From Fictibacillus phosphorivorans (GTDB lineage: Bacteria > Bacillota > Bacilli > Bacillales > Fictibacillaceae), in the NCBI RefSeq assembly GCF_001619875.1, contig NZ_LRFC01000038.1, positions 434,001 to 498,000 on the forward strand: DNA of 64,000 bases, read 5' to 3'. The notes under the pieces were generated by a model that searched no databases, was not told the origin of the DNA, and saw only the letters and a list, made by a program, of their open reading frames with translations. This document shows positions 7,964 through 15,730 of this stretch, one piece after another (the stretch's first letter is position 1; every line of letters starts with the position of its first letter). The position numbers and the translations under genes are program-made.

Positions 7964-7983
7964 GGTTAGTGTATAAACTAACC
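7964..7983 (+). promoter_or_regulatory. Hairpin in the region upstream of galU
   Basis: GGTTAGT-GTATAA-ACTAACC, a perfect 7-bp stem about 185 bp before galU. No T run follows, so it is more likely an operator or a leader structure than a terminator. The rest of 7984-8165 holds a possible TATAAT near 8120 but no convincing -35. Confidence 0.35.
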
Positions 7984-8165
7984 TTAGACGCTTGTCGTCG
8001 CTAGTATGATGTGAGGGTGGGTTAGATGCCCAGTATGATTTTCGGAAGAATTGCATATGAATTGTAAAAAAGAAGTGAAGATTCAATAAACAGGGAAGGT
8101 AAAGAGAAGGGGGTACGATATAATTAGAAGAGCAAAGTGAAATTCGATAAAAAGGAGTTCACCAT

Positions 8166-9056
8166 ATGAAAGTTAAAAAGGCGATTATTCCTGCAGCAGG
8201 ATTAGGTACACGATTCTTGCCAGCCACAAAAGCGATGCCGAAAGAAATGCTTCCGATTGTAGACAAACCGACGATCCAGTATATCGTGGAAGAAGCGGTT
8301 CGCTCTGGCATAGAAGATATCATCATCGTAACGGGTAAAGGAAAGAGGGCGATAGAAGATCATTTTGATTATTCTTATGAATTGGAACAAAACCTCTTTC
8401 AAAAAGGAAAGCTGAGTCTTTTAGAAGAAGTACAGAAACCTTCTAAACTCGCAGATATCCATTATATTCGCCAAAAAGAACCAAAGGGATTAGGGCATGC
8501 GATTTGGTGTGCGCGAAAGTTCATCGGCAACGAACCGTTTGCTGTCCTGCTTGGTGATGATATTGTTCAATCAGATACCCCTTGTTTAGCACAGCTGATT
8601 CAACAGTACAACGAGTATAAATCATCCGTTATTGGTGTCCAGCAAGTGCCAGAGAACCAAGTTTCGCGATATGGAATTATTGATGGGAAACAGCTAAACG
8701 ATCGGTTGTATGGTATCAATCACCTTGTTGAAAAGCCAAAGCAACAGGAGTCGCCGTCCAATGTTGCCATTATGGGCCGCTATATCCTTACGCCTCAAAT
8801 ATTTGAGATCTTGGAGAAGCAACAGCCTGGTGCAGGAGGCGAAATTCAACTAACAGATGCAATCGCAGCTCTCAATCGAACAGAAAACGTGTATGCATAT
8901 GATTTTGAAGGCACACGATATGACGTCGGAGAAAAGTTGGGTTTTATACAAACCACACTTGATTTTGCTCTTCAACGAGATGATCTTAAATATGACTTAC
9001 TGAATTACTTAACCGAGATTGTTCATGCAGCAAAAGCTGATGTACGTGCCAAATAA
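8166..9056 (+). CDS. galU: UTP--glucose-1-phosphate uridylyltransferase
   Basis: Makes UDP-glucose from UTP and glucose 1-phosphate in the cytoplasm, feeding glycolipid, teichoic acid glucosylation and exopolysaccharide synthesis (GtaB in B. subtilis). The 296-aa protein is full length. It has the nucleotidyltransferase signature [19 protein letters not shown] at residues 10-28, [21 protein letters not shown] near 138, and VEKP followed by GRYIL. AAAGGAG precedes the ATG by about 7 nt. A terminator separates it from galE, although both lie on the same strand and act in consecutive steps. Confidence 0.97.
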   Translation: MKVKKAIIPAAGLGTRFLPATKAMPKEMLPIVDKPTIQYIVEEAVRSGIEDIIIVTGKGKRAIEDHFDYSYELEQNLFQKGKLSLLEEVQKPSKLADIHYIRQKEPKGLGHAIWCARKFIGNEPFAVLLGDDIVQSDTPCLAQLIQQYNEYKSSVIGVQQVPENQVSRYGIIDGKQLNDRLYGINHLVEKPKQQESPSNVAIMGRYILTPQIFEILEKQQPGAGGEIQLTDAIAALNRTENVYAYDFEGTRYDVGEKLGFIQTTLDFALQRDDLKYDLLNYLTEIVHAAKADVRAK

Positions 9057-9060
9057 AAAC

Positions 9061-9100
9061 AACCGTTTTACGCCTTAAGGGGCTGTAAAGCGGTTTTTTT
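9061..9100 (+). terminator. Terminator between galU and galE
   Basis: AACCGTTTTAC pairs with GTAAAGCGGTT and seven T follow. It begins 5 bp after the galU stop and ends before the galE ribosome-binding site, so it may attenuate rather than abolish read-through. Confidence 0.8.
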
Positions 9101-9126
9101 ATGCATATAAAAAGGAGGAATAATGA

Positions 9127-10155
9127 ATGGCCGTTTTGGTTACAGGTGGAGCAGGCTATATCGGAAGTCATACGTGTGTTGAACTGTTAAATGCAGGTTA
9201 CGGAGTCGTTGTGGTAGACAACCTTTCGAACAGCAATCGTGATGTTGTGGAACGAATACAGCATATTACAGGGAAAACTCTAACTTTTTATGAAACGGAC
9301 CTTCTCGAAAAAGAGCAGCTGGAAGCCGTTTTTTCTTATCATGAGATTGAAGCCGTGGTTCATTTTGCCGGCTTTAAAGCAGTAGGTGAATCTGTGGAAA
9401 TGCCTCTTCGCTATTACATAAATAATCTGATCTCCACTTTAAATTTGTGCGAAATAATGGACAAATATCGTGTGTATAACTTAGTGTTCAGCTCATCTGC
9501 AACTGTTTATGGCGATCCCGATCAGGTACCGATTACAGAAAATTTTCCTTTGCGTGCGACGAACCCTTACGGACAAACAAAGTTGATGACTGAACAAATT
9601 CTTCAAGATCTCTCAGCATCAAACCCCATGTGGAGTATTGCTTTACTGCGCTATTTTAATCCGATCGGTGCTCATGAAAGTGGTTTGATAGGAGAAGATC
9701 CAAAAGGTATTCCGAACAACTTATTGCCTTATATTTCTCAAGTGGCTAGCGGACAGCTGCCATATCTTTCAATCTTCGGATCGGACTATGAAACACATGA
9801 TGGGACAGGGGTTCGAGACTATATTCATGTGGTGGATTTGGCAAACGGACATGTAAAAGCGTTGGAATATCTAATTCAGTCGTCAGGGATAGAAGCTTTC
9901 AATCTAGGGACAGGCATAGGCCATAGTGTGCTTGAAATGGTGCGTGCTTTTGAACAGGCAACAGGGCAGCGGATTGAGTACCATGTACAAGAACGACGAG
10001 CAGGAGATGTAGCTGTATGTTTTGCTAATCCTACGAAAGCCAATCGAACTTTAAAGTGGACAGCAGTAAGAAGTGTATTTGAAATGTGTCTAGATGCATG
10101 GAAGTGGCAAACTCACTCTAAGGAGCAGGCAAAGGATCGCACGCTTATTAAGTAA
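9127..10155 (+). CDS. galE: UDP-glucose 4-epimerase (first of two)
   Basis: Interconverts UDP-glucose and UDP-galactose using bound NAD. The extended SDR fold is clear: GGAGYIGSH at residues 7-15, VVVDNLSN, HFAGFKAVGES, SSSATVYGD with the catalytic Ser/Thr, and NPYGQTK with Tyr-x-x-x-Lys. The length (342 aa) is normal. AAAGGAGG lies about 8 nt before the ATG. It follows galU, so the pair supplies UDP-hexoses. A second, only moderately similar galE lies at 39740 within a glycosylation operon, so the two copies probably serve different polymers. Confidence 0.96.
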   Translation: MAVLVTGGAGYIGSHTCVELLNAGYGVVVVDNLSNSNRDVVERIQHITGKTLTFYETDLLEKEQLEAVFSYHEIEAVVHFAGFKAVGESVEMPLRYYINNLISTLNLCEIMDKYRVYNLVFSSSATVYGDPDQVPITENFPLRATNPYGQTKLMTEQILQDLSASNPMWSIALLRYFNPIGAHESGLIGEDPKGIPNNLLPYISQVASGQLPYLSIFGSDYETHDGTGVRDYIHVVDLANGHVKALEYLIQSSGIEAFNLGTGIGHSVLEMVRAFEQATGQRIEYHVQERRAGDVAVCFANPTKANRTLKWTAVRSVFEMCLDAWKWQTHSKEQAKDRTLIK

Positions 10156-10185
10156 ATGAGCAGCATATATTTTTTTACCTAAAAC

Positions 10186-10220
10186 GTTCTTAATTAAGAA
10201 CTAAATAATTGACGTTCTTA
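10186..10220. promoter_or_regulatory. SinR-like palindrome plus half-site after galE
   Basis: GTTCTTAATTAAGAAC at 10186-10201 is a perfect 16-bp palindrome with the SinR operator spacing, and a further GTTCTTA half-site is at 10214-10220. They lie just upstream of the small gene at 10269. The half-sites differ from the B. subtilis consensus GTTCTYT at the last base. Confidence 0.4.
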
Positions 10221-10268
10221 AAACATAAGATGGCAGAAAGGTTTCTGTCTAAAGAAAGGCGTGGTTAC

Positions 10269-10502
10269 ATGATTAGGCTAACTAACGGTGGGTATGTGTG
10301 CCATCTAAATGGCCACCGTATCAAAGTCGTTTACAAAGGAAACAATGTTTGCGAACTGTACCTGGAAGACGAACTTCAAGGAACAGCTCCATTCGACTAT
10401 GTAAAAAAGAAACTAAGTCAGTTTGAAAAATCATGGAGTACTTCACAAATTAAAAACTATGAGTTTAAAGAGTTTTTATCTAAATTTGATCAGTCGATAT
10501 AG
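10269..10502 (+). CDS. Small conserved-looking hypothetical protein
   Basis: A 77-aa soluble protein beginning MIRLTNGGYVCHLNGHRIKV, predicted beta-rich at first and helical in the second half (KKLSQFEKSW onward). I do not recognise it. I chose ATG 10269 because AAAGG lies upstream at suitable spacing; the in-frame starts at 10209 and 10230 lack ribosome-binding sites and overlap the SinR-like palindromes. It has its own strong terminator, which supports it being a real monocistronic gene. If the palindromes are real operators, it would be a biofilm- or matrix-linked small protein, but that is inference. Confidence 0.6.
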   Translation: MIRLTNGGYVCHLNGHRIKVVYKGNNVCELYLEDELQGTAPFDYVKKKLSQFEKSWSTSQIKNYEFKEFLSKFDQSI

Positions 10503-10506
10503 ATGA

Positions 10507-10547
10507 GATGGCTTCTCTTGAGAAGCCATCTTTATTAATTTTTTTCT
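10507..10547 (+). terminator. Terminator of the small hypothetical gene
   Basis: GATGGCTTCTC pairs with GAGAAGCCATC over a 2-nt gap and is followed by T-rich sequence ending in seven T. Confidence 0.88.
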
Positions 10548-10616
10548 TCACAATGGCTCTTATTATCTTTTTCCAAACACTTATAGGATGAGTCAGTTAA
10601 TGGGAGGAAGAGAAAA

Positions 10617-11492
10617 ATGAGAGCAGGAAACATATATCAGTTCAAGCATTTGAGTAAATTTAAAAGTGTAGGAGAGTTCAACCAGCAGAAGGACAGGTTT
10701 CTTCAGCAGCATCCTGATCTTTTTACTCGATCGGAGTACATCGCGTTTGAAGTGTTAAGTCAGTACAGCGTGGTGATACCAGGGGTGGCGAATGCGAAGA
10801 TCGCAACACTTGTTTCCGCATGTGCCCGAAAGCAAGGAGGAGTATCCAGGGCTTCTTTTACAAGAATGCTGCGAAAAGCGAAAACAGCAGGTTTCCTGAA
10901 GATCCATAAAACATACCGATCAAACGGAGGATTCGCTCATAATGTCTTTGTTTTTCACCCAATTGATGTAGCGGTTGAAACGCAACTGACGTATCGAGAT
11001 AGCGGCAAAACCCCTTAAGAGAGTAAGGAGGAAGTTACAAAAACATCACCTGAATCTTTGAATCTCTTTCTAAATCTAGAAAATAAAGATCTAAACATAC
11101 GTCAGGAAAAGAACGTTACTATCACAGCTCAACCCTCTTCAACGACTCCTCAACATCAAGACCTCGATTACACCTTTGTTCCGGATAACGTTCCACAATC
11201 GTTTATCCATTCAGTTAAACCATTCTTTGATAGAGCGGAAGAAATCTATACATTTTGGCACAAAGCACTAATTGCTTATAAAAAGTTTAACTTTCGAACA
11301 CCGATCGAACAACTGACTTCTACAGTGATTGAAGCGTTCAAAACATCCGTTTTCCACTATAAAAAACGCAAAATTAAAACGAGTTTTACGCAATACTTCT
11401 ATGGAACCGTAAGTGGTATGTTCAGTGCGGAGAAGAGGAGAGAGCAAGCAGCGTATCGAACAATACCTCGCTATAATTGGTTAGAGGAATAA
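10617..11492 (+). pseudogene. Helix-turn-helix protein gene interrupted by an in-frame TAA
   Basis: The frame from ATG 10617 runs 133 codons to TAA (11016-11018), then continues in the same frame without another stop to 11492. The first part has a DNA-binding look (SRASFTRMLRKAKTAGFL, about residues 75-92). The second part, from TYTFVPDNVPQSFIHSV-like sequence to the end, matches the C-terminal half I associate with full-length (about 290-300 aa) Bacillus proteins of this type. No ATG or GTG with a ribosome-binding site opens the second part; its first possible start is TTG 11058, 28 nt after AAGGAGG. The simplest reading is one gene with a nonsense mutation. A shortened functional HTH protein, or stop read-through, are alternatives. 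The function of the family is unknown to me. Confidence 0.7.
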
Positions 11493-11500
11493 AATAAGAC

Positions 11501-11527
11501 TGGCTCAAAGAAAATCTTTGAACCAGC
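11501..11527 (-). terminator. Terminator of the 5'-nucleotidase gene
   Basis: GGCTCAAAGA pairs with TCTTTGAACC around AAAA. On the minus strand it is followed by CAGTCTTATTTTA, so it best serves the gene ending at 11544 and may also act for the HTH gene. Confidence 0.7.
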
Positions 11528-11543
11528 CTGGTAACTATAAGTA

Positions 11544-13217
11544 TTATCTACCTACATCAACAATACGGCCTTCAACCACAGGGTTAACATTCACTAACTC
11601 TGCTACATAGTCACGTAGGTTTTCCCAGTCAGACGCACCAAGATCCGTAACGCGTCCTTGCTCATATGCGTTCTTGAAGACTGTAAATCCATCTCCGCCT
11701 TTAGCCGTAAACGCGTTTGTTGCGATTACATATTCTTGAGAAGGGTTGATTGCCGTAAATGTGCCATCTGCGTTCTTCACTTCCATTGATAAAACACGGC
11801 TGCCAGCAGCTTTTTTGCTGTCATAAGAAAGCTTCATGCCAGAAACGTGCAGGAATCCACCGTTTTCAATTGGTGCTATGCTTACGCTGTGCTCTAGGGC
11901 CGTCTTAATTTCTGCACCAGTTAACTTCATCGTTGCAAGCGTGTTACCGAAAGGAAGTGTCGTTAGAACTTCACCATACGTAATTTCACCTTGGTTGATC
12001 GGTTCACGAATTCCGCCACCGTTTTGGAATGCCATCACTACGTTTGGATTGTATTCTTTTGCTTTATCTAACATACCATCAGTAATTAAGTTTCCGAGTG
12101 GCGTTTCGCTATTACGTACACTTACCCCACCTGTGCTAGAACGAGGGTTTTCTAATGCTTTTACAGCCGTTGCGCCAGTTGGCGTGTTTTTAATTTCATT
12201 AATCTTACTTGAGTACTTTTTCAAAAGTTCAGCTGCTTCAGGATCTTCTGATTTCCCTTTAATCTCAATCAACTTTCCAGATTGTGCAATAACTTTACCT
12301 TTTTTATCAAATTGAACATCTAGCGTTCCTAAGAAATCGCTATATTGATAGGCTTGTACGATAACCGTAGAGTCCTTTTGTTTCCCATTTTCATCTGCTG
12401 AAACGACAACAGGAGCATTTAATTGTGTATGGCTGTGACCCCCAACAATTACATCAATGCCATCTACATACTTTGCTAGTTCAAGGTCGTTGTCGTACTC
12501 GGGATTGTCATCAAAACCAAGGTGTGTAATGGCAACGATTTTATTTACATCACGCTCTTCTAATTCTTTTACAGCTTTTTGCGCTTCTTCAATATAGTTT
12601 TGGAATTCAACAGCTTCAGGACTAGAGATATCAGCCGTTTCCTCTGTTGTTAATCCAATAAAACCAACCTTTTCACCGTTCACTTTCTTAATAACAGAAG
12701 GGTAGATCTTGCTGTCTTTCGGATTGCTTGCATATTGTTCTTTATATAGAGGGCTTAATTTTTCATCTTTAGAAAAATCAACGTTCGTGCTCACGAAAGG
12801 AAAATCAGCATTCTTAACAAAGTCTGCTAATGCTTGGTGACCTTCAGGACTTGAACCAAGATCAAACTCGTGGTTTCCGAATGTCATTAAGTCGTAGTCT
12901 AATAGATTCATAAATTCAAGATCAGCTTGTCCTTTAAATTCATTAAAATAAAGGCTGCCGGAGAATATATCGCCAGCATCCAGAAGCAATGCATCTGGTT
13001 TAGCTGCTCGCACTTCTTTGACTGCGGTTACCCGCTTTGCCACGTTATCTAGACGGGCATGTGTATCGTTAATGTGCATCAGTGATAAATTAAAGTTTGG
13101 GTCCTTTTTCTTTGTTTCCTTTGGTGCTGCAAAAGAAGTTACTGCTACCTGGGAAGAAAGTAACCCTACTGCAAGAGTGGAAGCTAGTAATCTTTTAAAC
13201 GTTTGATTCATTGACAT
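11544..13217 (-). CDS. Secreted bifunctional metallophosphatase/5'-nucleotidase
   Basis: Exported enzyme of 557 aa that should dephosphorylate extracellular nucleotides (UshA/YfkN family). A signal peptide covers residues 1-30 (cleavage near SFAA). The calcineurin-like metallophosphatase domain has HINDTHARL (residues 49-57), DAGDIFSG, GNHEFDLG and GGHSHTQL, which supply the dinuclear metal ligands. The C-terminal 5'-nucleotidase domain (about 345-540) has GNLITDG and FQNGGGIREP, the substrate-binding Asn/Gly/Arg region. There is no sortase or lipobox anchor, so the product is probably free or wall-associated. AAAGGGG lies about 10 nt before the ATG. Together with the phosphodiesterase at 1576 it points to extracellular phosphate scavenging. 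A single AAAGAAC half-site upstream is not enough to claim SinR control. Confidence 0.93.
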   Translation of the reverse strand: MSMNQTFKRLLASTLAVGLLSSQVAVTSFAAPKETKKKDPNFNLSLMHINDTHARLDNVAKRVTAVKEVRAAKPDALLLDAGDIFSGSLYFNEFKGQADLEFMNLLDYDLMTFGNHEFDLGSSPEGHQALADFVKNADFPFVSTNVDFSKDEKLSPLYKEQYASNPKDSKIYPSVIKKVNGEKVGFIGLTTEETADISSPEAVEFQNYIEEAQKAVKELEERDVNKIVAITHLGFDDNPEYDNDLELAKYVDGIDVIVGGHSHTQLNAPVVVSADENGKQKDSTVIVQAYQYSDFLGTLDVQFDKKGKVIAQSGKLIEIKGKSEDPEAAELLKKYSSKINEIKNTPTGATAVKALENPRSSTGGVSVRNSETPLGNLITDGMLDKAKEYNPNVVMAFQNGGGIREPINQGEITYGEVLTTLPFGNTLATMKLTGAEIKTALEHSVSIAPIENGGFLHVSGMKLSYDSKKAAGSRVLSMEVKNADGTFTAINPSQEYVIATNAFTAKGGDGFTVFKNAYEQGRVTDLGASDWENLRDYVAELVNVNPVVEGRIVDVGR

Positions 13218-13364
13218 ACTATTACAACCCCTTTATTCAACTTTTTTCACACGTCTTAACTATAGCATTCAGGTAAATAGATGCTAGTCGAATTCTGTCG
13301 AAAACCGTAAAGAACTTTTAAAACTTAAGTAAATAGTAAGAAGGAACTAAAAAACTGCAAAACA

Positions 13365-13394
13365 AAAAAGCCTGCATGGTGGCAAGGCTTTTTG
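13365..13394 (-). terminator. Terminator of the DUF3846-like gene
   Basis: On the minus strand AAAAAGCCT pairs with AGGCTTTTTT across an 11-nt loop. It starts at the stop codon. Confidence 0.8.
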
Positions 13395-13697
13395 TTACTT
13401 CCATTTCTTCATCTTGTCTTTTAAATAATCCCGAACTTCTTCTGCTTCTGCTCGATCCAGACTTTGAAATTCACCATCATGTTTTACAATAAAAAAACTG
13501 TCTTGTGGTTTCTTCTTTCCATATGTAAGTTCGTATCCGCTGTCAACATTACAAACCATCTTAAAAGGAGAGCGATAGAATGGCTGCATATCAAGCGGCC
13601 CGTTCACGATATTTTCAAACACTTGTAAATCATTATCAATAGATATTATGGATGGACGCTTTGAGGGTTCAACCATAAGTACGGAAATTGTAGACAA
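13395..13697 (-). CDS. DUF3846-like small protein
   Basis: A 100-aa cytoplasmic protein beginning MSTISVLMVEPSKRP, then a short beta strand, an ISIDNDLQVFENIVNGPLD helix-strand region and a C-terminal basic helix. The opening (VxxVEPxxxP..I..dLxxxQ..V.G.ld) is the pattern of the DUF3846 family, common on Gram-positive chromosomes, plasmids and phages, with unknown function. AAGGAGG precedes the ATG by about 7 nt. It is monocistronic with its own terminator. I cannot assign a role. Confidence 0.65.
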   Translation of the reverse strand: MSTISVLMVEPSKRPSIISIDNDLQVFENIVNGPLDMQPFYRSPFKMVCNVDSGYELTYGKKKPQDSFFIVKHDGEFQSLDRAEAEEVRDYLKDKMKKWK

Positions 13698-13890
13698 TGA
13701 AGTACCTCCTTTATTTCATCATACTTATTACATGATACCATTAGCCATAAAATTGGTAAGGGGTGTAAAATGAGAGGATTTTTGTCTAAATTTCCGAAAA
13801 CAGTAAATTTAGTAAGAAAGTAATATATTTACGTTCACCTTGTACTTACTTGTTATCCGGCTATGGAATACAATTCTAAAAAAGTATAAG

Positions 13891-13918
13891 AAAAAAAACT
13901 AACCCTTAGCAAGGGTTG
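13891..13918 (-). terminator. Terminator of tagU
   Basis: On the minus strand AACCCTTGCTAAGGGTT forms a hairpin followed by AG and a T run. It begins 15 bp after the tagU stop. Confidence 0.88.
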
Positions 13919-13932
13919 GTTCTAATTACCTA

Positions 13933-14823
13933 TTATTCTAAGTTTTCTTTCAATAGTGTTTGAATGCGTGTGCGTTCGGCATCATCTACTATTCCATAAT
14001 ATATGCCACCGATCATTTTCCCTGAACTCTTAAACTCTGTTGATTCGATTTGATTTCTGGCATTTTTATAATTCTTCTGAATATCTTTCATTTCGTCAAA
14101 AGTCATGTTTGTTTTTACGTTGTCTCCTAATATAGAAAGTATGTTATCAAACTTTGTAATAGAAGTCACTCTTGCACCCTTGTCAATAATGGAGGTAATA
14201 ACTTGTCGTTGGCGGTCATTACGGCCTAAGTCCCCTTTTGGATCTTCATATCTCATACGGGAATAAGACAATGCCTCTTTTCCGTTTAATTCTTGTGCAC
14301 CTACTGGGAATGAATTTCCTTCGTATTCAAAAGCCCGCGGGTTATTTACTTCTACTCCACCAACTGCATCTACGATATCACGGAAAGACTCCATATTTAC
14401 TTTTATATAATAATCGATTGGTGTATCCAAGAAGTTCTCTACTGTATCAAGTGCCATCTGCGTTCCGCCAAATGCATAAGCATGGTTGATCTTATCTTCA
14501 TAGTCTTTGCCAACAATATGTGTTCGTGTATCACGCGGAATGCTAAACATGAACATTTTTTCAGTTTTTGGGTTAACAGAAGCAACAATCATTGTGTCAG
14601 AACGTCCTTTGTCACCTTTACGTTCATCCACTCCAAGGAGAAGAACGGAGAAAGGCTTTAAGTTTTCCCCTTGAACAACTGGTTTAGGTTGATCCATTTT
14701 CACTTCCTCTTGCATGTCATTTACCGTTGTTTTGGTCTTTTCATACAAATAATAGCCATATCCGCCTATACCGAGTGCAGTGACTCCAACTAATATCCCA
14801 ATAATGAGAAGTATTTTCTTCAT
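13933..14823 (-). CDS. tagU: LytR-CpsA-Psr family wall polymer ligase TagU
   Basis: Membrane-anchored phosphotransferase that attaches anionic wall polymers (teichoic acid, capsule) from lipid carrier to peptidoglycan. One N-terminal transmembrane helix (about residues 3-24) is followed by the LCP domain: FSVLLLGVDERKGDKGRSDT, SIPRDTRTHI, KINHAYAFGGTQMALDTVENF and GRNDRQRQVI, with the Arg and Asp residues that bind the polyprenyl pyrophosphate. It is strikingly similar to B. subtilis TagU (LytR) over its length. I use ATG 14823; TTG 14862 would add 13 residues but has no ribosome-binding site, and a possible TATACT box overlaps its region. An integrase relic starts about 75 bp upstream. It likely acts on the polymer exported by TagGH at 27-30 kb. 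Confidence 0.92.
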   Translation of the reverse strand: MKKILLIIGILVGVTALGIGGYGYYLYEKTKTTVNDMQEEVKMDQPKPVVQGENLKPFSVLLLGVDERKGDKGRSDTMIVASVNPKTEKMFMFSIPRDTRTHIVGKDYEDKINHAYAFGGTQMALDTVENFLDTPIDYYIKVNMESFRDIVDAVGGVEVNNPRAFEYEGNSFPVGAQELNGKEALSYSRMRYEDPKGDLGRNDRQRQVITSIIDKGARVTSITKFDNILSILGDNVKTNMTFDEMKDIQKNYKNARNQIESTEFKSSGKMIGGIYYGIVDDAERTRIQTLLKENLE

Positions 14824-14898
14824 CTTCTTCTTCGCTACTTTCTTTATAAATTCATACCCCAATTAGCAGTATATCACGGGTTTCTGAGATTGAATATT

Positions 14899-15153
14899 CT
14901 AATCCTCATGAGCATATCGAAAAAGAGAACGTATAAACCTAATACGATGTCCAAGGCTCGCTGGCTTTAATCTTTGAGCATCTTTAGCTAAATAATGTTT
15001 AAATCTACTAAACTAATATTCTCTAATTCTTTTTCACCGAAATGCCTAACATTAAGTCTAATTGAATATTATATATGTTTTTAATGTGTATACCGAAAAA
15101 CCTAGTATCCTATTATTAGCTTCATACAATGAACAAAGTTCTTTTAAATTCAT
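14899..15153 (-). pseudogene. N-terminal fragment of a tyrosine recombinase (integrase)
   Basis: On the minus strand AAAAGGGAGTG and ATG (15153) open a frame reading MNLKELCSLYEANNRILGFS, then VYTLKTYIIFN and a stop. In shifted frames the sequence continues IRLNVRHFGEKELENIS, then HYLAKDAQRLKPASLGHR and IRFIRSLFRYAHED before a stop. These are the SAM-like core-binding segments typical of Bacillus phage-type integrases. The catalytic domain is absent: the fragment ends at 14899, right before the tagU promoter region. At least two frame changes make it non-functional. It marks the edge of the AT-rich island. Confidence 0.75.
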
Positions 15154-15216
15154 AATTACACTCCCTTTTTATAGTTATATAAGTTGTATAACAAGAAAAG
15201 AATATTAAGGGAGTTA

Positions 15217-15245
15217 TTGTCGACTTTAGTTATATAACTTATAAT
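15217..15245 (+). promoter_or_regulatory. Sigma-A-type promoter with palindromes for the ribbon-helix-helix gene
   Basis: TTGTCG at 15217-15222, 17 bp, then TATAAT at 15240-15245. The palindrome AGTTATATAACT sits in the spacer, and a related GTTATATAAGTTGTATAAC lies at about 15174-15192. This is the arrangement expected for autorepression by a ribbon-helix-helix protein. Confidence 0.6.
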
Positions 15246-15259
15246 ACTTTTATAGTCCT

Positions 15260-15418
15260 TTGGCAGTTGATAAAGAGAAAGACACTCAAATATTAGTTAC
15301 TTTCCCAAAAGAAATGGTAACGGATATAGTAAAATATTGGCATGATCATAAAATTAAAAACAGAAATGAAGCAATCAGACAGTTAATAGAAAAAGCATTA
15401 AAGGACTCCAACAAATAA
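15260..15418 (+). CDS. Small ribbon-helix-helix (CopG/Arc-like) regulator
   Basis: A 52-codon frame from TTG 15260 to TAA 15416-15418. The protein has a beta strand DTQILVTFPKEM, then helix 1 VTDIVKYWHDHK and helix 2 NRNEAIRQLIEKALKDS. This is the strand-helix-helix layout of CopG/Arc DNA-binding dimers. The start is uncertain: no ribosome-binding site is seen, and the predicted transcription start lies only about 8 nt upstream, so it may be nearly leaderless or begin at another codon. The terminator overlaps its stop codon. No toxin partner is adjacent, so an orphan antitoxin or an autoregulator are both possible. It lies between the integrase relic and the asparagine-synthetase-like gene. 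Confidence 0.65.
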   Translation: MAVDKEKDTQILVTFPKEMVTDIVKYWHDHKIKNRNEAIRQLIEKALKDSNK

Positions 15419-15430
15419 GGAGTCCTTTTT
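15401..15430 (+). terminator. Terminator overlapping the ribbon-helix-helix gene end
   Basis: AAGGACTCC pairs with GGAGTCCTT around the stop codon and is followed by a T run. Nothing else is recognisable in 15431-15730 beyond AT-rich sequence. Confidence 0.85.
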
Positions 15431-15730
15431 ATGTCTTCTGGCAATAACACTCTTGCATACGAACTCCATTAGTTAGAATTCTTATTTCACAATGTTCTCT
15501 GAAAGCGTATCAAGTATTCTTACCATGTTTTTATTATATGATTATTTTACTCTCGCAACATAAAAACCAAGAATCCTCTCTAGTTTCATATAGAAGAAAT
15601 TACTTGGTCTCTTTTTATTTAGCAAACAATTAAACTACCCTTGAAATCTTCTTCAGTTATAGAGAGCTTATTATTTCCATTTCCTTACCTACATTTGCAT
15701 TATTTAGTAAATACATCTAAAGAAATATGA

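Noticed and set aside
11058-11492. Separate gene starting at TTG 11058
   Set aside because: It is in the same frame as the HTH gene after one TAA, and the nearest AAGGAGG is 28 nt upstream. Better explained as the second half of a broken gene.
13307-13315. Single AAAGAAC half-sites, for example upstream of the 5'-nucleotidase gene
   Set aside because: A seven-base degenerate half-site is expected many times by chance in 64 kb. Only paired sites were kept.
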